Assembly (NCBI GenBank): GCA_001899635.1
Contig: MKVQ01000017.1
Coordinates: 89,010-153,009, forward strand
Source of the DNA: Myxococcales bacterium 68-20
GTDB lineage: Bacteria > Myxococcota_A > Polyangia > Polyangiales > Polyangiaceae
Direction: 5' to 3'
DNA length: 64,000 bases
This document shows positions 1 through 8,228 of this stretch, piece after piece; position 1 is the first letter of the stretch, and each line of letters begins with the position of its first letter. The position numbers and the translations under genes were made by a program. The notes beneath the pieces are model-generated. The model did no database searches. It saw only the letters and a list, made by a program, of their open reading frames with translations, and was not told where the DNA came from.

Positions 1-1031
1 TTGAGGCGGGCCACGCCCGCGCCGGCCATGTCGACGTGGATGAAGGTATTATCAGCCAGGAGGATGACGGCCATCCCCGGACGAGGCGAATCGACGCTCG
101 TCGCCCAGGCCGCGCCTTGCCAAATGCTGCTGAAGTGCTGGTAGAGCACCGGAAGGCTCCCCGCCGATAGGCAGCTGTCCATGACTCGCTTGTAGCCATC
201 CGGCGTTCGACGGATCAGCGCAGTGCATCGGCTTCCGGAGGAGACGAACCAGATCTCGTCAGGACTCGAGCCGGCGGCGCCGAGGAAATAGAAGGACCGT
301 TGTGGGGTGGTGGTCACCGCTTCGCGGTATTCGGGGACCCACTCCGTCGCGCCGCCGTCCACGCGCGTTCGGCGAAAAATCCTGTTTGCGTACCACGCGT
401 AGACGTCTTCGGCGGAGGTCCCCCAGACGCCGATCGAGGGGACGTCCTTCTTCGACAATTGCGAAGCATATTGGGTATCCTTTTCAGGATCGACGCCGGG
501 GCCATCGTACTCGAGGCGAGTCGACTCCCACGAGAAGGGAGCTGACGAGCTCCCACGCGTGCCGTGATAGATGAGCGAGGGTCCAGTGGAATAATAAAGC
601 TCGTTCTCGCTCGGCGCCCAGATCTTCCCCACGTAGTGGCCAGAGCCGTAGGCGTTTTGACTGTCGTCGTCGATGTACGCCCACGACTTCGTCGACTCCG
701 TCCACTCGAGCACCTTCGTACCGAGGGTGCTGCTCTCGGCGAGCGCGAAGGCTCCCTCCTCGAGCGGCCAGATGTCCCTCAACACCAGGTTGGTGTCGGG
801 CAGCGCCGTCGCGCACCACCCGACCGCGTTGCACGACGACGGCGGCTGGACGTTCGCGTCCTCGACCGGTGCGCCTGCGTCCGCGGGACGCTCGGGTTCT
901 GAAACGGTGGACTCGCCCGCGTCGTCACTCGGCGGCGCGGGGCGCGCGTCCTCTTCGGACGACGACGTCGCGCAAGCCACTACCGTCGCGAGCGCGATCG
1001 ATCCAGATGCAAACAACAACGCGTGTCTCAT
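1..1031 (-). CDS. Secreted lipoprotein, 3' end outside window
   Basis: The frame stays open from the ATG at 1031 down to base 1, so the C-terminus is missing. The first 20 residues are a lipoprotein signal ending in TVVAC, with Cys20 as the lipidation site. An acidic, Pro/Ser-rich linker follows, and then a Trp-rich region (about residue 65 on) with short beta-like segments such as LVLRDIWPLEEG. It looks like the propeller-like lipoprotein encoded next to it, but I cannot name a domain. Its start overlaps the stop of the upstream gene as ATGA, so the two are probably translated together. It would act at the cell surface or periplasmic face of a membrane. Function unknown. Confidence 0.75.
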   Translation of the reverse strand, partial: MRHALLFASGSIALATVVACATSSSEEDARPAPPSDDAGESTVSEPERPADAGAPVEDANVQPPSSCNAVGWCATALPDTNLVLRDIWPLEEGAFALAESSTLGTKVLEWTESTKSWAYIDDDSQNAYGSGHYVGKIWAPSENELYYSTGPSLIYHGTRGSSSAPFSWESTRLEYDGPGVDPEKDTQYASQLSKKDVPSIGVWGTSAEDVYAWYANRIFRRTRVDGGATEWVPEYREAVTTTPQRSFYFLGAAGSSPDEIWFVSSGSRCTALIRRTPDGYKRVMDSCLSAGSLPVLYQHFSSIWQGAAWATSVDSPRPGMAVILLADNTFIHVDMAGAGVARL

Positions 1032-2215
1032 CGTTTGTCTCCGAGGGCGAGCAGCACCCCTTGGCCACCAATCCAGACTTGACCGGGCCCAGCCGACCAC
1101 ACCGTGTAGAGGTCCGGTCGTCGCGTTCCGAGCCCGGCTATTTTCACGCGCGACCACGCCGTGCCGTCGTAGTGAAGGACGACGCCCGCGTCGCCGACGG
1201 CCCAGATGTCCGACGACGAGGAGCCCGTCACCGCGTTGAGGTGCTCCGTCGTCGGGACGTTCGTGACGACCTCCCAGGAGGATTGTGCGCCAGTGTTGTG
1301 AAGGATCGTCCCGTCGACGCCGACAGCCCATGCCTCCGTGTCCGAGACCGCCCAGACGCCGTTCAATCGCTTCCACGTCAACGGGTTGGTGACTTGGAGC
1401 TCCGGCGCATCGCCGTCGGCGCCGAGGATACGGACGGCCGCGCCGTTGTCGCCCACCGCCCAGATCGTTCCGGCGGAGGTGCCATGGAGGCTCCTCAGCC
1501 ACCGGCACGGCCTGCTTTGGCAGACGGACGCGGGGAGCCCCGGCCGAGACGTGAACGTCGACCCATTCAACTCGAGGCGCCGAACATCGGTGTTCGTCGC
1601 GAGCCAGAGCAGATTCGACCCCGGCATGGTCCACGTGGCGGTGACAACCGAGCTCGCAGAGTACTCGGCGATCGAGCGGACCGCCCAGCCGTCCGGCGAT
1701 ATCCCTGCGTCTTCGGAGCCGAGCCCACGTGAGTAGAGCCGGTCAGGCGTTCCGAACGCGACCTCACCCGCGCTGGTGAGCCACAAGAAGCGCAAGCTCT
1801 CGCCCGTGCCGAGATCGGCCTGGTTCCATGACGTGCCATCGAAGTGGGCGGCCATGCCGACCGTACCGACGAGCCACACATCCGCCGGCGAGCGCCCGCC
1901 AATCGCGGTGACGCGCGTCCGCCAGCTTGGCTCCGCGGACGAGTCCACCGAATCGAAGAGGCCATTCAGACAAAGGACCTCGGGGCCGCACGCGTCCGGG
2001 AAGAACACGCAGTCGTCCGTGGTGCACAGGGCACCACCATCACCTCCGTCGACGACGTCCAGCGCGCCCGCGTCACTCTGCGGGGTGACGGTCTCCGTGC
2101 CATCGGGCTCGAGGACGGCGGCCTCTTCGTCCGACGCGCAGGCCGCGAGGGAGAGGCTCGCCGCCACGAACGACAACCCCACTCCGGCACCGAGAACAGT
2201 AAAGCGCGTGCTCAT
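1028..2215 (-). CDS. Lipoprotein with WAVG-type propeller repeats
   Basis: This is a 395-residue secreted protein. Residues 1-26 are a lipoprotein signal (LSLAAC, Cys26), followed by an Asp/Gly-rich linker and a short Cys cluster (CTTDDC ... CGPEVLC). The rest is a run of roughly 45-residue repeats marked by DIWAVGD, TIWAVGDNG, AWAVGVDG and VWLVGT, typical of beta-propeller exo-proteins of myxobacteria. No catalytic residues are recognisable, so a binding or scaffolding role is inferred. The start at 2215 is preferred over longer upstream frames because it opens directly with the signal peptide and overlaps the previous stop by 4 bp. It belongs to the sigma-factor-led operon. Confidence 0.85.
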   Translation of the reverse strand: MSTRFTVLGAGVGLSFVAASLSLAACASDEEAAVLEPDGTETVTPQSDAGALDVVDGGDGGALCTTDDCVFFPDACGPEVLCLNGLFDSVDSSAEPSWRTRVTAIGGRSPADVWLVGTVGMAAHFDGTSWNQADLGTGESLRFLWLTSAGEVAFGTPDRLYSRGLGSEDAGISPDGWAVRSIAEYSASSVVTATWTMPGSNLLWLATNTDVRRLELNGSTFTSRPGLPASVCQSRPCRWLRSLHGTSAGTIWAVGDNGAAVRILGADGDAPELQVTNPLTWKRLNGVWAVSDTEAWAVGVDGTILHNTGAQSSWEVVTNVPTTEHLNAVTGSSSSDIWAVGDAGVVLHYDGTAWSRVKIAGLGTRRPDLYTVWSAGPGQVWIGGQGVLLALGDKR

Positions 2216-3456
2216 CGTGTCAGCTCCCCAGCGTCGGCCTCGTCGCAAGGCGCGACCACACACTTGCCTGCGACGCACGCCTGCCCAGCGACGCCATCGC
2301 AGACGATCCCGCACCCGCCGCAGTTTCGCGGATCGCTCGTCGTGTCGACCTCGCATCCGTCGGCTTCGTTGCCATTGCAGTCCGCGTAGCCGTCGAGGCA
2401 TCGCCTCACGCACGCGCCGAAGTCGCAGACGAAGCGTGATCCAGGCGGGTAGCCGGCTGCCCAGCAGTACGCACCGCACGCACCGCAGTTCGCCTCGTCG
2501 CTGTTGAGGTCGGTGCAGTATTTCGCCTTCGGGTCGCCGGGGACGTCGCAGAGCGTCAAGTCGCCGGCGCACAGGCATTCGGGCGCTCGGGACTTATCGT
2601 AGTTTTGATAGCAGTGCTGCCCCGACGGACACGCGTTGCCGCAGCCACCGCAATTGTCATCCGACAGGACCGGCGTCTCGCAGCCGTTCTCGATATCGCC
2701 GTCGCAGTTCAGGAAGTCCTTCTTGCATTTGAGATTTCCACAAGTGCTGTTGACGCACCCGTAGGCCATGTTCGTATATTGCGGCGCGCCGGCCCCCCCG
2801 GTCTCATCGCACCGATTCCCGCATGCGCCGCAGTGCTGATCGTTCTCAGAGGTTTCGAGGCAGAGACCGCCGCAATTGAACAACCCCGTCGGACAGCCAC
2901 ACCCAACGTCACTGGGCAGACCGCTCAGCAGCTTCGCGCCGTCCTGATACGCGCAAGGGCTGTCCGCCGGGCACGCGTTTCCACACGCGCCGCAATTCAG
3001 CCTGTCAGGGACGTTCGCGGTCACCTCGCATCCGTTGTCGGGCAGACCGTCGCAGTCCAGCCTCCCCGCGGCGCACTCCGCGACGCAAGCCCCCGCGACG
3101 CACGAGAAGTTCTCGTACTTGGCTACATTCGGACAGGCCGCGCCGCACGCCCCGCAGTTGAGGGGATCGGCGAGGATGTTGGTATCGCACGGGAAGCGCG
3201 AGTCGGGACACGTCGTCCACCCCGGCGGGCACTGGGACGACGGACAGTAGGCGATGAGCCCCGCTTCGGCATCGACGCCTGCCTCCGGCACCGAGGTGAA
3301 CGACGGCGGATTGGGCAGGTCATCGCCGATGAGAAGGGGCTTGCCCTCCGTCGTGCACGAGACCGCGCACAGCGCTGCCACGGCGCTGACTACCGAGATG
3401 GCGTAGGCGACGCTCGCGCGGGCGCCACGCCGACGATCGAACTGAGTTTCGTTCAT
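2212..3456 (-). CDS. Cys-rich lipoprotein with Stig1-like repeats
   Basis: A 414-residue protein. The N-terminus is a lipoprotein signal ending CAVSC (Cys34). The body has about six repeats of the form NCGxCGxxC separated by C-x-C-rich spacers and LDCDG/NGCE turns, the pattern of Stig1-like repeats common in myxobacterial surface proteins. More than 40 cysteines suggest a disulfide-bonded, protease-resistant extracellular domain. The ATG at 3456 was chosen because the signal starts there; the longer frame upstream is out-of-register shadow sequence. It lies 58 bp after the anti-sigma-like gene and overlaps the next gene as ATGA. Binding role inferred; no enzyme motif seen. Confidence 0.85.
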   Translation of the reverse strand: MNETQFDRRRGARASVAYAISVVSAVAALCAVSCTTEGKPLLIGDDLPNPPSFTSVPEAGVDAEAGLIAYCPSSQCPPGWTTCPDSRFPCDTNILADPLNCGACGAACPNVAKYENFSCVAGACVAECAAGRLDCDGLPDNGCEVTANVPDRLNCGACGNACPADSPCAYQDGAKLLSGLPSDVGCGCPTGLFNCGGLCLETSENDQHCGACGNRCDETGGAGAPQYTNMAYGCVNSTCGNLKCKKDFLNCDGDIENGCETPVLSDDNCGGCGNACPSGQHCYQNYDKSRAPECLCAGDLTLCDVPGDPKAKYCTDLNSDEANCGACGAYCWAAGYPPGSRFVCDFGACVRRCLDGYADCNGNEADGCEVDTTSDPRNCGGCGIVCDGVAGQACVAGKCVVAPCDEADAGELTR

Positions 3457-3514
3457 GAGAGCTCTCGGAGCCCGAGTTCGGGCCCAATCGTGAATTGGTG
3501 AGGGTGCCCGAGGG

Positions 3515-4282
3515 TCAGTCCCTGGTACGTTGCGCGAGCGAGCGAACGCGGGCCGCGTAGGCGCTGCTCGGATTGTCCGCGAGGAATCGCTCGGCAAGAG
3601 CAAACGCGCGGGCGCGCTCTCCCGAGTTGGAGAGCGCCTCGATGCGGATGACTTCGATCTCTTCCGCGAAGAGCCCGGAAGGAAAGCGCGTCTGGTAACG
3701 CTCGACGGCGCGCAGCGACGCCGGGATGTCATTCGCCGCCAGGCCGGCGCGCGCCGCCGACAGGAGCCCGAGCTCTTCGTCGAAGGTCGATCGCTCCGCG
3801 CCGGCGGATGCCCCCCGCGCATTCTCGTGTCGGTCCGCGCTCGCCTTCGAGGTCGGCGGTCGTCCGCGAGGCGCGACGGCTCGGATGGCGCTCGCCGAAG
3901 CGACGGCAAGCACCGGCGGCTCTTCGGCCGACGGGACGACGCAATCCGCCATTGCCGACGGCTCCGCAACCGGCGCGACGACGGGGGCAACAGTCGACGC
4001 GGGGGACGCGGCCAGCGGCGCCGTCCCTTCGGCGTTGTTCGCGGTGCCGCTGCCGGAGGAGATGCTCGACGCGGCAATGAGGCCGAACATCGACGCCCCG
4101 ACGATCGCGGTGCCCGCCCCGAACCACTGCCACCACCGCGGTCGCGACGCCGACGCCATGCGCTTCGCGAGCGACACGGCTTCGTCGACCTGGGCGGGCG
4201 TGGGACCGTCCTCCTCGCTCGCGGCGACGAGGTGCGCGAATCCCGGATCTTCGTGAACGAGGCGCGTGGGTTCGATCGTCAT
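3515..4282 (-). CDS. Membrane-anchored sigma-factor partner, TPR-like C-terminus
   Basis: A 255-residue protein with a cytosolic N-terminus, one membrane segment at about residues 54-75, a Pro/Ala-rich spacer, and a helical C-terminal region (about 165-255) resembling tol-pal/TPR tails that follow ECF factors in myxobacteria (for example FALAERFLADNPSSAYAARV). It starts inside the stop codon of the sigma-factor gene (ATGA), and that placement suggests an anti-sigma or sigma-regulating role. I do not see the zinc-binding HxxxCxxC motif of classical anti-sigma factors, so the regulator role is inferred from position and topology. Confidence 0.7.
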   Translation of the reverse strand: MTIEPTRLVHEDPGFAHLVAASEEDGPTPAQVDEAVSLAKRMASASRPRWWQWFGAGTAIVGASMFGLIAASSISSGSGTANNAEGTAPLAASPASTVAPVVAPVAEPSAMADCVVPSAEEPPVLAVASASAIRAVAPRGRPPTSKASADRHENARGASAGAERSTFDEELGLLSAARAGLAANDIPASLRAVERYQTRFPSGLFAEEIEVIRIEALSNSGERARAFALAERFLADNPSSAYAARVRSLAQRTRD

Positions 4283-4914
4283 TTGTCTCGGCCCCCACCC
4301 GTACGTGCGCGATGACGCTCGAGCCGTGCACGGAAGTCGTCGCGCGCGCGTCGTAGGCGAGATGCGACCGTCCCGAGGGGAACATCGAGCACGTCGGCGA
4401 TCTCCTGCATCGTCATCTGTTCGAGCTCGTACATGACGAACACCGTGCGCAGGCTCTCTTCGAGCTCCGACAGCAAGCGGTAAAGGAGCTCACGCGCCCT
4501 CGCTCCGTCGAGGCGCTCCTCGGGCGATGCCGCCATCTCGTCGGACGCGTCGCTCGTCACGGGGTCGAGATGCTCGGTCGGCACCTCGCGCGCATTCTTC
4601 TTCTTGAGGTTGGACGCGATCCGGAGCGCTGCCCCGAAGAGGAACGCACGTTCGTTGCCCGGCTTCACCTCGTCGATCCGCCGGAGCACGACGAGGAAGA
4701 GGTCCTGCGCGGCGTCGTCGATGACATCCGGCTCGAAGCCGAGTCGCCGAAGAAAGCGCCAGACGTTGGCAAAGTGAGCGCGTACCAGCTCGGGGAGGAG
4801 CTCCGCCCGTTCGTTCACGTGTTCGTCCGAGCGCGCCGTCGACAAGGCATGCCCGTGGACCGTGGATCCGGCCACGCTGGCAGCAGCCGCAGAAGCGGTC
4901 GACGGGGTGAGCAC
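4279..4914 (-). CDS. ECF-type RNA polymerase sigma factor
   Basis: This 211-residue protein has the two domains of an ECF sigma factor. Region 2 lies at about residues 36-105 (FLRRLGFEPDVIDDAAQDLF and following) and binds core polymerase and the -10 element. Region 4 lies at about 145-200 (EQMTMQEIADVLDVPLGTVA, SRLRRARDDF), a helix-turn-helix for the -35 element. The frame opens with GTG; a second GTG at the VNERAELL stretch could be the true start because the first 30 residues are low-complexity. It leads a run of five minus-strand genes that ends in secreted lipoproteins, which are its likely targets. Confidence 0.9.
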   Translation of the reverse strand: MLTPSTASAAAASVAGSTVHGHALSTARSDEHVNERAELLPELVRAHFANVWRFLRRLGFEPDVIDDAAQDLFLVVLRRIDEVKPGNERAFLFGAALRIASNLKKKNAREVPTEHLDPVTSDASDEMAASPEERLDGARARELLYRLLSELEESLRTVFVMYELEQMTMQEIADVLDVPLGTVASRLRRARDDFRARLERHRARTGGGRDK

Positions 4915-4956
4915 GCGGCGTAGTAGTGCCGGCTCGACGTTCTGATCACGAAATCG

Positions 4957-4986
4957 TCCTCGGGTCCTCGGGTCCTCGGGTCCTCG
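4957..4986. repeat. 8-bp tandem repeat, 3.75 copies
   Basis: The unit TCCTCGGG is repeated head to tail almost four times between the sigma-factor gene and the next minus-strand gene. It is a short slippage-prone tract close to the sigma-factor promoter region, so copy-number change could alter spacing there. That effect is inference. Confidence 0.9.
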
Positions 4987-4999
4987 AATCCCCCTGGCA

Positions 5000-6118
5000 T
5001 CACAGTCTAAGGCCTATGCCGATACCTCCAAGCAGACCGACCGCGGGCACGCTCGCGGCAACCGTCCCGCTGGAGAGGACGAACGGACGCCGGACGAGCG
5101 GCGCCGTCACGAGAACGGTAGAGCTCAAGAAGACGCTCTTCGAAAGGTGCACCGCGGCCCACACCGACCCGCCGAGATCGAGCCAGGTGATCGACGCTTG
5201 GCGGGCACGGGCAAACCCCTCGGCCGAGCTGCGAAGGATCCCGAGGTTCATCTCCGCGCACGGCGCGACCTCGACGACCCGCGCAATCGTGAGCTCGTGC
5301 GGGCATGCGCGGAAATTTCCCGCCATCCATAGAAAGTCGACGCTCCCCCCGCTCAGCGCGCGCTCCTTCGGGAGGCTCTGGCGCAGCCCGAGCCCAAAGC
5401 TCGGCTTCCATCCGCGCAGCCAGCGAGGCTCTTCCGCGGGTGGAAGGATGAGCTTCATCGATGCTCCGATTCCGGGAAGCGCGCCCCGGACGACCGCGGA
5501 CGTCGACTCGAGGCGGACGTCGAACGCGACCGTCGGCCCCGAGGAGCGCGGGTGACCCGCGGTGAGGCGCTCTCCACCGTCCCGCCGGCGCTCGGCGCGC
5601 GGCTCCTCGCGTGGTCGGTCGGCGGGAGCTTCGTTCGGAGGCCCGTCGGCGCTCGGCTCCTCGGGCTCTTTGTCGACACCCGCCTTCGTGTCGTTCGGGC
5701 CGTCGGCGCGGAGATCGATCGCCACCCCGACCATGATCGCCATGGCGCGGGCCACTCCCGCGCAGGTCGGGCCGACGAGCCGGCGCTCGGCGAGGGGCCC
5801 CGCCTCGTTCGCGATGACCAGAGTGCCGAGCCATTCGTCTCCGTGCACGGACAGGCGAACGCGGAACGTTCGCTCCGCCTGGGTCCCCTCGGGAACGGCC
5901 GACCAGCGACTCGTGTACGCGCGCACCGTCGCGAAGAAGTCGCCTTGCGAAGGGCATGTGCTCGTCGCGCTCGTCTCCGCTTCGTACAGAAGGGTGATCG
6001 GCTCCACCTCCGGCGCCTCCGCTCGCGCGGGCAGCGGGACGATCAGAGCGGCCGCCGCCACGACGCGCCCGAACATCACCGAGAGCCTCGGCTCGCTTCG
6101 CCTGCTCACGTCCGCCAT
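5000..6118 (-). CDS. Exported envelope protein of unknown function
   Basis: A 372-residue protein with an N-terminal signal peptide (hydrophobic stretch VVAAAALIVPLPARAEA). An N-terminal domain with two Cys (CPSQGDFF and PTCAGVARAMAIM) is followed by an acidic/Arg-rich linker at about 150-190 and a C-terminal half with alternating hydrophobic segments ending in GIGIGLRL. That ending looks like an outer-membrane strand. This N-domain/linker/barrel-like layout is common in hypothetical proteins of Polyangia. ATG at 6118 gives a long n-region; ATG at 6076 would start directly at the signal. Its 3' end is close to the sigma-factor gene, but a spacer with repeats separates them. Confidence 0.7.
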   Translation of the reverse strand: MADVSRRSEPRLSVMFGRVVAAAALIVPLPARAEAPEVEPITLLYEAETSATSTCPSQGDFFATVRAYTSRWSAVPEGTQAERTFRVRLSVHGDEWLGTLVIANEAGPLAERRLVGPTCAGVARAMAIMVGVAIDLRADGPNDTKAGVDKEPEEPSADGPPNEAPADRPREEPRAERRRDGGERLTAGHPRSSGPTVAFDVRLESTSAVVRGALPGIGASMKLILPPAEEPRWLRGWKPSFGLGLRQSLPKERALSGGSVDFLWMAGNFRACPHELTIARVVEVAPCAEMNLGILRSSAEGFARARQASITWLDLGGSVWAAVHLSKSVFLSSTVLVTAPLVRRPFVLSSGTVAASVPAVGLLGGIGIGLRL

Positions 6119-6238
6119 CGGGCCACTCTCGAACGTACCCCACGAGCCACATGGGGAGGGACTTCGTTGTCCGTCGATCGAAGCGAGAAAGACGCCGAGA
6201 GAGCTCAGGCGGCGCGATTCTGTCCGGCAGTTGGCGGC

Positions 6239-6607
6239 TCACGAGTCTGCCGCGGTGACGCGAGCGACGATCGCGAGGAGCTCCTCGGTCGCGAAGGGCT
6301 TCGCCAGGTAGCCGGCGGCCGCGAGGCTCTTCGCACGCTGCGCGGCCATCGTGTCTCCCGTCACGACGACCACGGGAATGGAGGCGATGGTCGCGTCGCG
6401 GAGCATGCGCTCGCGGAGCTCCCAGCCGTTCATGACCGGCATCATCAGGTCGAGGAGGATGACCGCGGGCCGCAGGCCGTTCTCCAGCGCCGCGAGCGCT
6501 TCTTCGCCGTTCGCAGCGCTGACGACGCGGTAGCCCGCGTCCTCCAGCACGAGCTCCTCGGCTTCACGGATGTCGATGTCGTCATCGACGAGAAGGACGA
6601 CGCTCAT
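6239..6607 (-). CDS. Single-domain response regulator (CheY-like)
   Basis: A 122-residue receiver domain with no output domain. The acidic pocket is DDD (8-10), the phospho-acceptor is Asp53 in LLDLMMP, the switch Thr is Thr83 and the conserved Lys is Lys103 in LAKPF. It follows the histidine kinase gene by 6 bp and is almost certainly its partner. With no DNA-binding domain, it would pass the signal by protein contact or serve as a phosphate sink. Confidence 0.9.
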   Translation of the reverse strand: MSVVLLVDDDIDIREAEELVLEDAGYRVVSAANGEEALAALENGLRPAVILLDLMMPVMNGWELRERMLRDATIASIPVVVVTGDTMAAQRAKSLAAAGYLAKPFATEELLAIVARVTAADS

Positions 6608-6613
6608 GCTGCC

Positions 6614-7993
6614 CTACCGGCCCATGAGCGGAGACTCGACGAGGAACGCGTCGTCGATCTTGGGAGCGAGCGGGAGCTCGACATCGAACACGGCGCCTTT
6701 TCCGGGCTCGCTCTCGACCGAGATCGTGCCGCCGTGCATGCGCACGATCCGGCGCGCGATGTAGAGCCCGAGTCCGAGCCCACCGTAGTGCTGTACGGAG
6801 ACGCCGCGTTCGAACGGGTTGAAGAGTCGCTTCATCGCTTCGGGCGAGATGCCGATGCCTCGATCGCGCACCACGAGGTGGGCTCGACCGTCCTTGGCGG
6901 TGACGTCGACGGTGATTGGGCGCCCTTCCCCGTACTTGATCGCGTTGTCGAGGAGGTTCGAGACGACCTGCTCGAGCCTCGCGGAGTCCCACGTCCCGAC
7001 GACCGAGCCGGCACCACGCAGCTCGATCGCGCATCCTTTCAGCTGACGCCCGGCCTCCAGCGAATCGATGACGCCGCGGGTCAGCTGGACGAGATCGACC
7101 GACTCGCGTTCGAGCTTGATGCGCCCGATCTGGAGTCGGGTCGTGTCGAGCATCTCGGTCACGAGGAGCTTCAGGCGATGGACTTGTCGCCTCAGGACCT
7201 TCGTCGCGCGCGCCGCGCCGTTGGGCAAGTCGGCCTTCTCGAGCCTGCTCAACGTGAGCTCCATCGCCGTGAGCGGGGTCGCGAGCTCGTGGGATGCGAT
7301 GCGGATGAAGTCGTCGCGGACGCGGAGCTGGCGGCTCTGCTCGCGCTCGAGCTCCAGCACGCGCTCCGCGTCGAGTGACAGATGGCGCCCCGTGTCGGGC
7401 TCCGGCCCATCGGGCTCGAGATCGGCGATGCGCTCCCAGCTCTCGACGCAGTCCTTCTCGAGATCGAACTCGTTCTTCTCGAGAGCGAGCTCCTTGCCCA
7501 AGGGCTCGAGCCCGTCGTGGAGCATCGCATTGAGCGGGCACGAGATGAACGTCTGGCCGCCCGCTGCGACGATGCGCTGGTAGGCGCGGAGCCCGAGGAG
7601 GTGACGCCATCGGCCACGGATCAATCCGTCGGTCCAGCTGACCACCTCGAAGTCGACGAAGCCGTTCGCGACGAAGAACGCGGTCGTGTTCTCGAAGACC
7701 TCCTTCGGAGTGCTGCCACTGCTGACGTGGTAGCCGACCTCCTCGAAGTACTCTCGAATGCGGCGCCCCATCTCGCGCACGAGGACACGAACCGAGGCGG
7801 GGTCGTAGAGCGAGAGGGTTCGTCCGAGCCCGTAGAGGACAGCCTCGTAGAGCGTCGCGCGGAACCGGGTCCGCTCGTCTTCTCCGCGCTTCTCCGCCGA
7901 GGCGAGCCGGCGTTCCAGCTCCTCGATTCGAGCACGGAGCTCGGCGACTTCATCCCCCCGCTCGCCACGGACCTCGGCCAACTGTTCCGACAC
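6614..7993 (-). CDS. Cytosolic sensor histidine kinase
   Basis: A 459-residue kinase. Residues 14-45 form a coiled coil. Residues about 45-195 form an unrecognised sensor region with no membrane segment, containing FISCPLNAMLHDG, which vaguely recalls small-molecule-binding folds. A second short coil precedes the HisKA helix with the phospho-acceptor His235 (SHELATPL). The ATPase has the N box (NLLDNAIKY, Asn350), G1 box (DRGIGIS) and G2 box (GGLGLGLYI). The start is GTG. It is cotranscribed with the receiver protein 6 bp downstream. The input signal is unknown; lack of membrane segments suggests an internal cue. Confidence 0.9.
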   Translation of the reverse strand: MSEQLAEVRGERGDEVAELRARIEELERRLASAEKRGEDERTRFRATLYEAVLYGLGRTLSLYDPASVRVLVREMGRRIREYFEEVGYHVSSGSTPKEVFENTTAFFVANGFVDFEVVSWTDGLIRGRWRHLLGLRAYQRIVAAGGQTFISCPLNAMLHDGLEPLGKELALEKNEFDLEKDCVESWERIADLEPDGPEPDTGRHLSLDAERVLELEREQSRQLRVRDDFIRIASHELATPLTAMELTLSRLEKADLPNGAARATKVLRRQVHRLKLLVTEMLDTTRLQIGRIKLERESVDLVQLTRGVIDSLEAGRQLKGCAIELRGAGSVVGTWDSARLEQVVSNLLDNAIKYGEGRPITVDVTAKDGRAHLVVRDRGIGISPEAMKRLFNPFERGVSVQHYGGLGLGLYIARRIVRMHGGTISVESEPGKGAVFDVELPLAPKIDDAFLVESPLMGR

Positions 7994-8228
7994 CCGAGTG
8001 CTCCTTTTGCGGGGTGAAATCTAGTGCGAGCGTCCTCGTGCGCAAGTGAAGCGGGAGCGTGCGATCGAGATGCTCATCGGATGCTCCACGGGCCTCGCCG
8101 CCGGCGCGCTCGTGTTCCGACCGAGGCGCCACGAGCAGCCCCCGGCGTGCTTCTCACGCTACCGTTGCGCGGCGCCGCGCGAGCTCGAGCTCCTCCTGAC
8201 GAAGCGCGGCCGCGCGATCCGTCTACCT

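Noticed and set aside
5552..7378. 608-residue plus-strand frame
   Set aside because: It runs antisense through three well-supported minus-strand genes, is Arg/Asp/Glu-rich and matches no family pattern.
8000..8228. Coding region between the kinase and esterase genes
   Set aside because: Frames are short and inconsistent on both strands; treated as ordinary intergenic DNA.
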